Origin: Paraburkholderia sabiae
GTDB lineage: Bacteria > Pseudomonadota > Gammaproteobacteria > Burkholderiales > Burkholderiaceae
Assembly (NCBI RefSeq): GCF_030412785.1
Contig: NZ_CP125295.1
Coordinates: forward strand, 2,790,001-2,854,000
DNA length: 64,000 nt
Direction of reading: 5' to 3'
Positions 15,397 to 23,194 of this stretch are shown one piece after another; position 1 is the stretch's first letter, and each line of letters starts with the position of its first letter. The notes under the pieces were generated by a model. That model searched no databases. It was given only the letters and a program-made list of their open reading frames with translations, and was not told the DNA's origin. Made by a program: the position numbers and the translations under genes.

Positions 15397-16104
15397 TCAT
15401 CCCCGAAACACCACGCCCAGATCGTCGCTTGCACCTGCCTGCATGCGCGTGACGACACGCTCCTCCAGTTCCGCGAGATGCGTGCGCATTGCGTCGAGCG
15501 CGGCGTTCAGATCGCCGGCGTCGAGCGCTTCGATCAGATGCGCGTGTTCGTCGGCGGAGCACGTCGTGCCTTTCGAGGGATCGTATAGCGCCTTGTACAG
15601 CTCCGTCTTCGCGACCAGCTGCGCGACGAAACCCTGCAACTCCGCGCCGCCCGCGATCTGCGTCAGCAGCACATGAAAATGCCCGGCGAGCCGCACCTGC
15701 TCGTCGACGCGCCCGCTTTTCAGCGCCTTCTTCTCGCTGGCGACATGCGCTTTCAGCGCGCGTCTGTCCTGCGTCGACAGCGCGCCGCACAGCGCCGTGA
15801 CGATACCCGCCTCCACGATCTGCCGCGCGCGATACACCTCCCGCACATTCTCTTCCGACGGCGACGGCACGAACGCGCCGCGATTCGCTTCCAGCACGAG
15901 CTTGCCTTCGTAACCGAGCCGCGCGAGCACCTTGCGCAGCGCGCCGCGCGTGCAGGCGAACGCCGCCGCGAGATCGCGTTCGACGAGCTGCGCGCCCGGC
16001 CGCAAGCGCCCTTCGAGCAGCGCCGTGGTGATCGACGCGTAAATGCGGTCCTCGACGTTGTCTTCGTCTGCGGCGGGCGGCGGTGTGGTCGGGCGTGTGG
16101 CCAT
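15397..16104 (-). CDS. GntR-family regulator (FCD subfamily)
   Basis: A 235-residue regulator. The N-terminal winged helix (residues about 15-80, with RIYASITTALLEGRLRPGAQLVERDLAAAFACTRG in two parts) and an all-helical FCD ligand-binding domain (about 95-220, with AGHFHVLL and DEHAHLIEALDAGD supplying the metal-binding His and Asp) are clear. The start is the ATG at 16102-16104. It is divergent from an MFS transporter gene, with two palindromes of the FCD-type T-G-G-T-x-x-A-C-C-A form in the gap. It is likely a repressor of that transporter, released by a small carboxylate. Confidence 0.9.
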   Translation of the reverse strand: MATRPTTPPPAADEDNVEDRIYASITTALLEGRLRPGAQLVERDLAAAFACTRGALRKVLARLGYEGKLVLEANRGAFVPSPSEENVREVYRARQIVEAGIVTALCGALSTQDRRALKAHVASEKKALKSGRVDEQVRLAGHFHVLLTQIAGGAELQGFVAQLVAKTELYKALYDPSKGTTCSADEHAHLIEALDAGDLNAALDAMRTHLAELEERVVTRMQAGASDDLGVVFRG

Positions 16105-16224
16105 GTTTGACGGGTGAAATCGCGAGTGAGATCGATGCAGGCGGCCGTATTTTAGCGGCCGTTGCGTTCCACTGCATCTTGCGCAAGCGTCGGCGAGCAC
16201 ATCTCCGGCATAGCAGATCGAACT

Positions 16225-16262
16225 AAAATGGTTAACCATTTTAAGTTATTATGGTTAACCAT
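16225..16262. promoter_or_regulatory. Twin palindromic operator for the GntR regulator
   Basis: An 18-bp perfect palindrome, AAAATGGTTAACCATTTT (16225-16242), is followed by ATGGTTAACCAT (16251-16262). Their centres are 23 bp apart, about two helical turns, so dimers would bind on one face of the DNA. Sequences of this kind are the known recognition form for FCD-type GntR proteins, and the pair abuts the MFS start. Confidence 0.82.
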
Positions 16263-16287
16263 TCAGGCTCACTCGCAAGGTATTCCC

Positions 16288-17550
16288 GTGAACCGGACTC
16301 CCGGCATCGATACTTCTTCGCGCCTCGCGCGCACCACGACATCCGCGGCATTGACGTGGAAGGACGGACTCTGGCTGGCGGTGATCGTCGTAATCGGCAT
16401 CAACCTGCGGCCGCTGCTTACGTCCATCAGTCCGCTCATGGCGACGATCCGCGCGGTCACGGGCCTCAGCTTCTCGGGCGCGTCGCTGCTGACGAGCCTG
16501 CCCGTCGTCGCGATGGGTTTCGGCGCATTCGGCGCGGGTTTGCTGACGCGCGTCGGCGGCGAAACGCGCGGCGTCGCGCTGGGTTTGCTGGCGATCGCCG
16601 CCGCGTGCAGCGCGCGCCTCGCGGCATCGAGCGGCGCGGCGCTATTGATGACGGCGCTCGTCGCGGGGATCGGCGTCGCCGTCATTCAGGCGCTGCTGCC
16701 CGGCGTGATGAAGCAGCGTTTCCACGCGCGCGTGCCGCTTGCGATGGGCCTGTTCTCGGCATCGATCATGGGCGGCGGCGGACTCGGCGCGAGCCTCAGC
16801 CCGTATGTCGCGAAGGCATTCGATTCGTGGCATGCGGGACTCGCGATGTGGGCCGTGCCCGCCGCGCTCGCGTGCGCATGCTGGCTCGCGTTGCAGCGCG
16901 CTGCGTCTTCGTCTCGCGATGCCGCAACTCACGTCGGCGGCCATGCTTCCCAGGCGCCGCACGTCGCGATGTGGCGCAAGCGCCGCGCGTGGGCGTTAGG
17001 CCTGCACTTCGGCCTCGTGAACGGCGGCTACACGACGCTCGTCGCGTGGCTGCCCGCCTACTATCAGCAGCGTGGCGCGAGCGTCGCGCACAGCGGTTCG
17101 CTGCTCGCGGCGATGACGGTTTTCCAGGCCGCGTCGGCACTGTTGCTGCCGCTCGCGGCCGCGTCGTTCCGCGACCGCCGTCCCTGGCTCGTGGCGGGGC
17201 TGTCGGCGCAATTCATCGGAATCGTCGGGTTGCTCGCCTGGCCCGATGCCGCGCCGCTCGCGTGGGTCGCGATTGCGGGCGCGGGACTCGGCGGCACGTT
17301 CTCGCTGACGCTCGTGACATCGCTCGATCATGCAGACGATCACCGCATCGCCGGACGACTCGTCGCGTTCGTGCAAGGCGTCGGCTTTATCATCGCGGCG
17401 ATTTCGCCTATCGTCGCAGGCCGTTTGCGCGACCTCACGGGCAGCTTCACGGCTGCGTGGACCATGCTCGCGGTGTGCATCGCCGCGATGATCGCGCTGA
17501 CCTTCGCGTTCTCTCCTCGCAGCTACACGCGCTGGCTCGGCGCGCGTTAA
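16288..17550 (+). CDS. MFS transporter, CynX/NimT-like
   Basis: A 420-residue, 12-helix major facilitator of the cyanate / nitroimidazole (CynX/NimT) group. Recognisable segments are INLRPLLTSISPLM in TM1 and the ALGLHFGLVNGGYTTLVAWLPAYYQQ stretch at TM7. The start is GTG at 16288, with AAGG seven bases upstream and the twin operator just before it; longer frames would run through the operator. It is divergent from the GntR gene, which probably represses it. Substrate is unknown: family members move small anions or drugs. Confidence 0.87.
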   Translation: MNRTPGIDTSSRLARTTTSAALTWKDGLWLAVIVVIGINLRPLLTSISPLMATIRAVTGLSFSGASLLTSLPVVAMGFGAFGAGLLTRVGGETRGVALGLLAIAAACSARLAASSGAALLMTALVAGIGVAVIQALLPGVMKQRFHARVPLAMGLFSASIMGGGGLGASLSPYVAKAFDSWHAGLAMWAVPAALACACWLALQRAASSSRDAATHVGGHASQAPHVAMWRKRRAWALGLHFGLVNGGYTTLVAWLPAYYQQRGASVAHSGSLLAAMTVFQAASALLLPLAAASFRDRRPWLVAGLSAQFIGIVGLLAWPDAAPLAWVAIAGAGLGGTFSLTLVTSLDHADDHRIAGRLVAFVQGVGFIIAAISPIVAGRLRDLTGSFTAAWTMLAVCIAAMIALTFAFSPRSYTRWLGAR

Positions 17551-17819
17551 AACGCGCCGTATCAACTGCGCGCGGCTCGCGCCAATCCGGTGCAACGAGC
17601 CGTCGACTCGCACTGCTGCGGTGCAATATTCGCGCAGCTTGATGAACGCCTGAGCGTTACGCATACAACGTAATACGGATTGCCGCCGATGGCATACAAG
17701 TTGCAGAGCAAAGACGTGCTCATGCAATGACTGCCGTCGTCTCTTCGCGGACGACGGGCAGAACCCGCAATCCGACGAATGAATCTGCGTAATTCCGAAT
17801 CCCTCATGCCGGGCAATCC

Positions 17820-18395
17820 ATGCTGCGCGTATTGCTCGTAACCGACACCGACAAGCCGATCGGCGAGTTGCGCGACACGCTCGCGCGGCTCGGCTACGAC
17901 ATGCTTGCCGCGACGGCATCGCCGCAAGCGCTGCACGAGACTGTCGAAAGCGAACGGCCCGACGTCGTGATCATCGACACCGAATCGCCGTCGCGCGACA
18001 CGCTCGAACAGCTCGCCGTGATGAACGCGACGGCACCGCGTCCCGTGCTGATGTTCAGCAACGACGCGAACCAGCAGCTGATACGCGACGCCGTCGGCGC
18101 AGGCGTGACGGCGTATCTCGTCGAAGGACTCGCGACGGAGCGCCTTGCACCGATACTCGAAGTGGCGCTTGCGCGCTTCGCACAAGAATCGCAATTGCGC
18201 GAGCGGCTTGCGCAGGCGGAGAACGAACTCGCCGAGCGCAAGCTGATCGACCGCGCGAAACGCATGCTGATGGATTCGCAAAAGATGACCGAACACGCCG
18301 CCTACGCGACGATGCGCAAGCGCGCGATGAACCAGGGCGTGAAGCTTGCCGAAGTCGCGCGCCAGATCGTCGCCGCCGCCGACTTGCCAGATTGA
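17820..18395 (+). CDS. nasT: ANTAR-domain response regulator NasT
   Basis: A 191-residue protein with a receiver-like domain (about residues 1-120, MLRVLLVTDTD, VIIDTESPSRD) and a C-terminal ANTAR RNA-binding domain (about 125-186, AERKLIDRAKRMLMDSQKMTEHAAYATMRK in two parts). In nitrate-assimilation loci NasT binds paired hairpins in the nas leader and allows readthrough. The next gene, eleven bases downstream, is a NasS-type nitrate sensor that sequesters NasT until nitrate or nitrite appears. No nitrate reductase or transporter gene follows, so the targets are elsewhere. Confidence 0.9.
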   Translation: MLRVLLVTDTDKPIGELRDTLARLGYDMLAATASPQALHETVESERPDVVIIDTESPSRDTLEQLAVMNATAPRPVLMFSNDANQQLIRDAVGAGVTAYLVEGLATERLAPILEVALARFAQESQLRERLAQAENELAERKLIDRAKRMLMDSQKMTEHAAYATMRKRAMNQGVKLAEVARQIVAAADLPD

Positions 18396-18405
18396 TGTGC
18401 AGCTC

Positions 18406-19539
18406 ATGAACTCAACCGCCTACCCCTCTTCATCCGCCGACTCGGGCAAGCTCGAGAAAACGCACTTGCGTCTGGGCTTCGTCGCGCTCAGCGATGCCGC
18501 GCCGCTCGTCGCCGCGAAGCTGCTCGAATTCGGCCATGCGCACGGCCTCACGATCGAGTTGCTGAAACAGCCTTCGTGGGCTGCGATACGCGACAAGCTC
18601 ATATCCGGCGATCTCGATGCCGCGCATTCGCTGTATGGCCTCGTGTATGGCGTGCAACTCGGCCTCGGTGGACCGCAGACGGATATGGCTGTGCTGATGG
18701 TGCTGAATCGCAATGGTCAGGCGATCACGGTATCGAACCGGCTTGCCGCGGCGCTCGACGAGCACAAGACGTTGCCCGCAGCACTGGCGACGCTCGGCCG
18801 CAAGCCTGTATTCGCGCAGACGTTTCCGACGGGCACGCATGCGATGTGGCTGTATTACTGGCTCGCCTCCCAAGGCGTGCATCCGTTGCGCGATATCGAG
18901 AGTGTGGTGATTCCGCCGCCACAGATGGTCGATGCGCTCGAGCAGGATCGACTCGACGGGCTATGCGCCGGAGAGCCTTGGAATGCGGTTGCGCAGGAGC
19001 GTGGTGTCGGGCGGACGATTGCGTATACGAGTGAGGTGTGGCCTGATCATCCCGAGAAGGTACTCGCGAGTCGGCGCGATTTTGTCACGCGATATCCGAA
19101 TACCGCACGTGCGCTTGTGCAGACGATGCTTGAAGCGTGTCGTTGGCTCGATGACGATGAGCATCGGGGCGAGATTGCTCGCAGGCTTGCTGATGCTGCT
19201 TTTCTTGGGGTGTCTGTTGACTCTATCGCTTCGCGGTTGATCGCTGGTGGGTCTGCTTCGGCTGTTAAGTTTTTCGCGGGCGGTGCTGTGAATTTTCCGC
19301 ATCCTGCGGAAGGGGTTTGGTTTTTTGCTCAGTATGCGCGGTGGGGAATGGCTGAGTGGCGGGATGACTTTGCTCGTATTGCGTGTGAAGTTAATCAGAC
19401 TGATTTGTATCGTTTGGCTGCTGATAATGTTGGTGTTGCCGTTGTTGATGGTGCACCTTCGGTGCGGTTGATTGATGGGCAGGTTTGGAACGGCATCGCC
19501 GATCGTGGTTATTTGCAGGGGTTTTCTGTTCGGGGTTAG
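18406..19539 (+). CDS. nasS: Nitrate/nitrite sensor NasS (CmpA/NrtA family)
   Basis: A 377-residue cytosolic protein of the NrtA/CmpA nitrate-binding family, without a signal peptide, as in NasS. Typical segments are LRLGFVALSDAAPLVAAKLLEFG, FPTGTHAMWLYYWLASQGVHP and IPPPQMVDALE. It inhibits NasT until nitrate is bound. It follows nasT by ten bases. Composition shifts along the gene: of the first 53 codons 27 end in C, but of the last 59 only six do, T and G replacing it. The stop is one base before the large palindrome at 19541. Confidence 0.88.
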   Translation: MNSTAYPSSSADSGKLEKTHLRLGFVALSDAAPLVAAKLLEFGHAHGLTIELLKQPSWAAIRDKLISGDLDAAHSLYGLVYGVQLGLGGPQTDMAVLMVLNRNGQAITVSNRLAAALDEHKTLPAALATLGRKPVFAQTFPTGTHAMWLYYWLASQGVHPLRDIESVVIPPPQMVDALEQDRLDGLCAGEPWNAVAQERGVGRTIAYTSEVWPDHPEKVLASRRDFVTRYPNTARALVQTMLEACRWLDDDEHRGEIARRLADAAFLGVSVDSIASRLIAGGSASAVKFFAGGAVNFPHPAEGVWFFAQYARWGMAEWRDDFARIACEVNQTDLYRLAADNVGVAVVDGAPSVRLIDGQVWNGIADRGYLQGFSVRG

Positions 19540-19540
19540 C

Positions 19541-20176
19541 GTTTTGTCTGCGACGCAGTCGCCATTCCGGGTTTTCGCTTTTTTTGTTTTGGCTGGCATC
19601 CGCGATTTCGTATCGGTGCTTCACGCGTTGCCCCTGTGCGGGGCGGCACCTACTTTTCTTTGCAGCGGCAAAGAAAAGTAGGCAAAAGAAAGCCGCTTTT
19701 GTACCTCCGGTGCCGGCCAGGATGGCGCTGTGGCATGCCGCAGTTGAGCTGTCGCGCAGCAACGTCCGCACGCTGTAGAAAGCCCGCAGTCAACCACGCA
19801 CGGCGCGAAAGCCCCACACACAGTCTGGAGCACATACCGCCGCAATCAGACCGACGGCAAAGCCAAAAAAACGTGCTGACCGAATGTGCTCCAGGTGGAT
19901 GTCATCTTTCGCGCCGCGCGCGCCTGACTGCGGGCTTTCTACGGAGTGTTTGCGTCACTGCGCGACAGGTCAAACACCGTGTGCCGTGGCGTTATCCTGG
20001 CGGGCACCGGAGGTTTGAAGCGGCTTTCTTTTGCCTACTTTTCTTTGCCGCTGCAAAGAAAAGTAGGTGCCGCCCCGCACAGGGGCAACGCATGAAGAAC
20101 CGATACGAAATCGCGGACGCCAGCAAAGAAGAAAAACAAAAACCGAGCATGGCGACTAGCGTCGCAGACAAAAAAA
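19541..20176. repeat. About 636-bp nested palindromic element, copy A
   Basis: Almost the whole interval between two convergent stop codons is one imperfect inverted repeat. The left arm (from GTTTTGTCTGCGACG) reappears reversed at the right end (CGTCGCAGACAAAA). Each arm carries a perfect 15-bp hairpin, CCTACTTTTCTTTGC with its complement: 19649-19682 and 20034-20067, each with a 4-nt loop. Inner pairs include GTAGAAAGCCCGCAGTCA with TGACTGCGGGCTTTCTAC and TCTGGAGCACA with TGTGCTCCAG. A near-identical copy is at 36069-36701. It encodes no transposase. Several short frames inside it are by-products of the palindrome. Confidence 0.92.
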
Positions 20177-20178
20177 CC

Positions 20179-21120
20179 TTAATGCGCAGAAATATAAGCC
20201 TTAACGGCCGGCAAGCCGTCCTTGCCATCAATCGTCTGCACTCCGGCTAACCACTTATCCAAAGCCTGAGGATTCGCCTTCAACCAGGCGAGCGCAGCTT
20301 TGTTGGCATCTTCCTTGTTCATGATAGGCACCATCACATGATTCTCGATGGCCGTGGTGAACTGCAGATTGGAAACCAGCTTAGCCGCATTCGGGCACCG
20401 CGCAGCATAGTCCGGCGGCGTAGCCGTAAACACTTTAGCCTCGCCATAATTAGGCCCAAACACATCATCGCCGCCAGCGAGATAATCAATCTTCATCTGC
20501 ACATTCATCGGATGCGGCTCCCAGCCAAGGAACACAATCCATTTCTTGTCGCGAATCGCGCGATTCACCTCGACCAGCATGCCCGCCTCGCTCGACTCCA
20601 CCAGCTTGAACTTGCCCAGCCCGAACTGGTTGCCGTCGATCATCTTCTTGATCAGCGCATTGCCGTCATTGCCCGGCTCGATCCCGTAGATCTTGCCGTC
20701 GAGTTTGTCCGCATACTTCGCGATGTCGCTGAAGTTCTTCAGTCCGCCGTTGTACACGTAATCGGGCACAGCGAGTGTGTACTTCGCGCCCGTCAGGTTC
20801 GGCGTCGCGAGCACCTTGATCGTGCCCGCCTTCACGAAAGGCTGAATGATCGGATCCATCGTCGGCGCCCAATAGCCGAGAAACACGTCGATCTGCTTGC
20901 TCTTGATGCCCGCGAACGTGATCGGCACGGACGCGATCGTCTTGGTCGGGTTGTAGCCGAGGCCCTGGAAGATCGTCGACGCGAGGCCCGTCGTCGCCGC
21001 AATATCGGTCCAGCCGACGTCGGCGAAACGAACGTTGCGGCACACGGCGGGATCAGCGGCGTGTGCCGTCGCGGCCGCCGTCGTCAATAGCGCGGCCGCC
21101 ATCATCAGCTTGCATTTCAT
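20179..21120 (-). CDS. choX: Choline/glycine-betaine ABC transporter substrate-binding protein
   Basis: A 313-residue periplasmic protein of the OpuAC family that delivers choline or a betaine. A Sec signal peptide (about 1-21, ending AHA) precedes the mature start ADPAVCRNVRFADVGWTDI, a typical ChoX beginning, with the conserved DVFLGYWAPTMDP and GWEPHPMN segments whose aromatic residues form the quaternary-amine cage. GAGGAG lies ahead of the ATG. It is the last gene of an operon with proV-, proW- and GlxA-type genes. Codons near its 3-prime end shift to T-ending forms beside the palindrome. Confidence 0.92.
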   Translation of the reverse strand: MKCKLMMAAALLTTAAATAHAADPAVCRNVRFADVGWTDIAATTGLASTIFQGLGYNPTKTIASVPITFAGIKSKQIDVFLGYWAPTMDPIIQPFVKAGTIKVLATPNLTGAKYTLAVPDYVYNGGLKNFSDIAKYADKLDGKIYGIEPGNDGNALIKKMIDGNQFGLGKFKLVESSEAGMLVEVNRAIRDKKWIVFLGWEPHPMNVQMKIDYLAGGDDVFGPNYGEAKVFTATPPDYAARCPNAAKLVSNLQFTTAIENHVMVPIMNKEDANKAALAWLKANPQALDKWLAGVQTIDGKDGLPAVKAYISAH

Positions 21121-21177
21121 GACATTCTCCTCAGGGTTGTTCTGTTCTGGCCGCAGTCGATGGCTTTGCCCGACTCG

Positions 21178-22155
21178 CTAGTTTGCGTGGCGACGCTCGA
21201 CACTCGGCGCATGGCCGAATTGCGCGCGATATGCCTTGCTGAAATGACACGGCGAATGAAAGCCGCACACGGCCGTCACGCGCGCAATCGATGCGTCCGT
21301 CGTGCGCAGCAGATCGCGCGCGCGCCGCAAACGCAACGACAGGTAGTAGTGCGTCGGCGATACGCTCAGATACACCTTGAACATCCGCTGCAAATGGCGC
21401 TGCGACAACTGCACGAGCCGCGCGAGTTCATCGAGCGACAACGGCTCTTCGATATTCGCCTCCATCAGCCGCACCACTTCGATCAGTTCGGCACGCGAGA
21501 AACCGACGCGCGCATCGACAGGGATCGGCTGCTGGTCGCTCGCGCCGCGAATGCGCTCGAGAATGAACTGCTCCGACACTTGCGCAGCAAGGTTCTGTCC
21601 AAAGCGTGAACCGACGAGATCGAGCATCAGATCGAGCGGCGCAGTGCCGCCCGTGCAGGTCAAACGATCGCGATCGATCACGAACAGTTCGTCGGCGAAA
21701 CGCACATGCGGATATTCCCTGTGCAGCGAAGAGAGATCTTCCCAATGCACCGAACAGCGATAGCCGTCGAGCAGTCCCGCTGCCATCAGCGCATAAGCGC
21801 CCGTGCAAATACCGCCTAACGGCACGCCTTGCGACGCCGCATCGGCGAGCAAGGTCTTCACGTTCGTATCGACGGCATTGCGTATCTGCGTGCCGCCGCA
21901 CACGATCAGCACATCCGGCATGCCGGACTCTTCGAGCGTGCGCGTCGGCTTGACGGTGAGACCGTTGCTCGCGCGCACAGGCACGCCGTCGTGCGTGATG
22001 ATGGACCACCGGTAGTGCTGCGCACGCGATACGTAGTTCGCCATTCGCAGCACTTCGACCGCGCTCGTGAACGCGATCATCGAAAAACTGGGTAAGGTCA
22101 GAAAACCCACATGAGCAAGATTCGACAACGGCGCTTCAGCCCGGGTAGACGTCAC
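21178..22155 (-). CDS. GlxA-family AraC regulator (GbdR/CdhR-like)
   Basis: A 325-residue regulator with an N-terminal DJ-1/PfpI-like domain (about 15-180, with IVCGGTQIRN and GGICTGAYALMAAGLLDG) and a C-terminal AraC double helix-turn-helix (about 215-320, QLSQRHLQRMFKVYL, CGFHSPCHFSKAYRAQFG). This is the layout of GbdR and CdhR, which activate betaine and carnitine catabolism. I use the GTG start at 22153-22155 because GGAG precedes it at six or seven bases; the longer frame from 22230 is unsupported. It lies inside the choline transport operon, so it very likely responds to glycine betaine or choline and controls it. Confidence 0.88.
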   Translation of the reverse strand: MTSTRAEAPLSNLAHVGFLTLPSFSMIAFTSAVEVLRMANYVSRAQHYRWSIITHDGVPVRASNGLTVKPTRTLEESGMPDVLIVCGGTQIRNAVDTNVKTLLADAASQGVPLGGICTGAYALMAAGLLDGYRCSVHWEDLSSLHREYPHVRFADELFVIDRDRLTCTGGTAPLDLMLDLVGSRFGQNLAAQVSEQFILERIRGASDQQPIPVDARVGFSRAELIEVVRLMEANIEEPLSLDELARLVQLSQRHLQRMFKVYLSVSPTHYYLSLRLRRARDLLRTTDASIARVTAVCGFHSPCHFSKAYRAQFGHAPSVERRHAN

Positions 22156-22288
22156 GTCGCGCTCCGTGATGCATAAAGAAGAATGTGTTTGGCCACCGCG
22201 AAAGCCAGAAGGCCTTCGCGGGACGACCACTATTGGTTCTATTGCAGACGCGCCGGGAACCCGGCGCGCGATTCAATGCGACAAAGAT

Positions 22289-23194
22289 CTAGCTTTGCGC
22301 GACAACCGGCTGTTCGCGGCGCACACGCATCACGTTGCGCAGTCCGGCGAAACGCGGTGCCGTCGCAGCGCCGGGCGAGCGGCCGAAGCTCTCAGTGATA
22401 CGGTCCAGAATGATCGCGAGCAACACGACGGACAGACCGCTTTCGAAACCCAGCCCGATATCGAGGCGCTGAATACTCGCGAGCACATCGTTGCCGAGGC
22501 CGCCTGCGCCGACCATCGACGCGATGATCACCATCGACAGCGCCATCATGATCGTCTGGTTCACGCCCTGCATGATCGACGGCAACGCATTCGGGATCTG
22601 CACCTTGAACAGCAGTTGCGTCGACGTGCAGCCGAACGCCTGCCCTGCTTCGACGATTTCGCGGTTCACGTGCTTGATGCCGAGGCTCGTGAGACGCACA
22701 GCGGGCGGCATCGCGAAGATCACCGTCGACAGAATGCCAGGTACGCGGCCCAGGCCGAACAGCATCGCGGCAGGAATCAGATAGACGAAGGCGGGCATCG
22801 TCTGCATCAGGTCGAGAATCGGCCGCACGATCATCTGCACATGCTTGTTCTTCGCGGCCCAGATGCCGAGCGGAATGCCGAACAGGAGGCTGATGATGGT
22901 CGAAGACAATGTGAGGCCCAGCGTAACGACCGTTTGATCCCAGAAGCCGGTCGCCCATATCAGCAATAGCGAGGCGGTGGCGAAGATGCCAAATCGCCAG
23001 CCCACGCGCCACAAACCGATCAGGATGAAGAAAGCCATCAGCGCCCACATCGGAATGGCCTGCAGGCCATGCTCGATCATCGCGGCGAAGCTCTCGATCG
23101 CCTTGCCGATCGAATCGAACGTGCTCGCGTCGTGGTCGAGCAGATAGTGAACGGACTGGTCGACCCAACGGCCGAGTGGAATGATCTCAGACAT
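22289..23194 (-). CDS. choW: Choline/betaine ABC transporter permease
   Basis: A 301-residue inner-membrane permease of the ProW/OpuAB type with about six helices and the EAA-type cytoplasmic loop (GCTSTQLLFKVQIPNALPSIMQGVNQ in parts) that docks the ATPase. The ATG at 23192-23194 has GAGG eight bases upstream; the in-frame GTG at 23203 overlaps that site. It overlaps the end of the upstream ATPase gene by eight bases, so the two are translationally coupled. It forms the channel with choV and choX. Confidence 0.92.
   Translation of the reverse strand: MSEIIPLGRWVDQSVHYLLDHDASTFDSIGKAIESFAAMIEHGLQAIPMWALMAFFILIGLWRVGWRFGIFATASLLLIWATGFWDQTVVTLGLTLSSTIISLLFGIPLGIWAAKNKHVQMIVRPILDLMQTMPAFVYLIPAAMLFGLGRVPGILSTVIFAMPPAVRLTSLGIKHVNREIVEAGQAFGCTSTQLLFKVQIPNALPSIMQGVNQTIMMALSMVIIASMVGAGGLGNDVLASIQRLDIGLGFESGLSVVLLAIILDRITESFGRSPGAATAPRFAGLRNVMRVRREQPVVAQS

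Noticed and set aside
19649..20067. The 15-bp hairpins as simple intrinsic terminators
   Set aside because: The stems are AT-rich, lack a following U-tract and occur twice per element inside larger symmetry, so a plain terminator is not a full explanation.
19636..20250. Frames encoding a repeated GGTYFSLQRQRKVGKRKP-like peptide in both palindrome copies
   Set aside because: They arise from the hairpin sequence itself and appear on both strands; no ribosome site, no normal codon bias.
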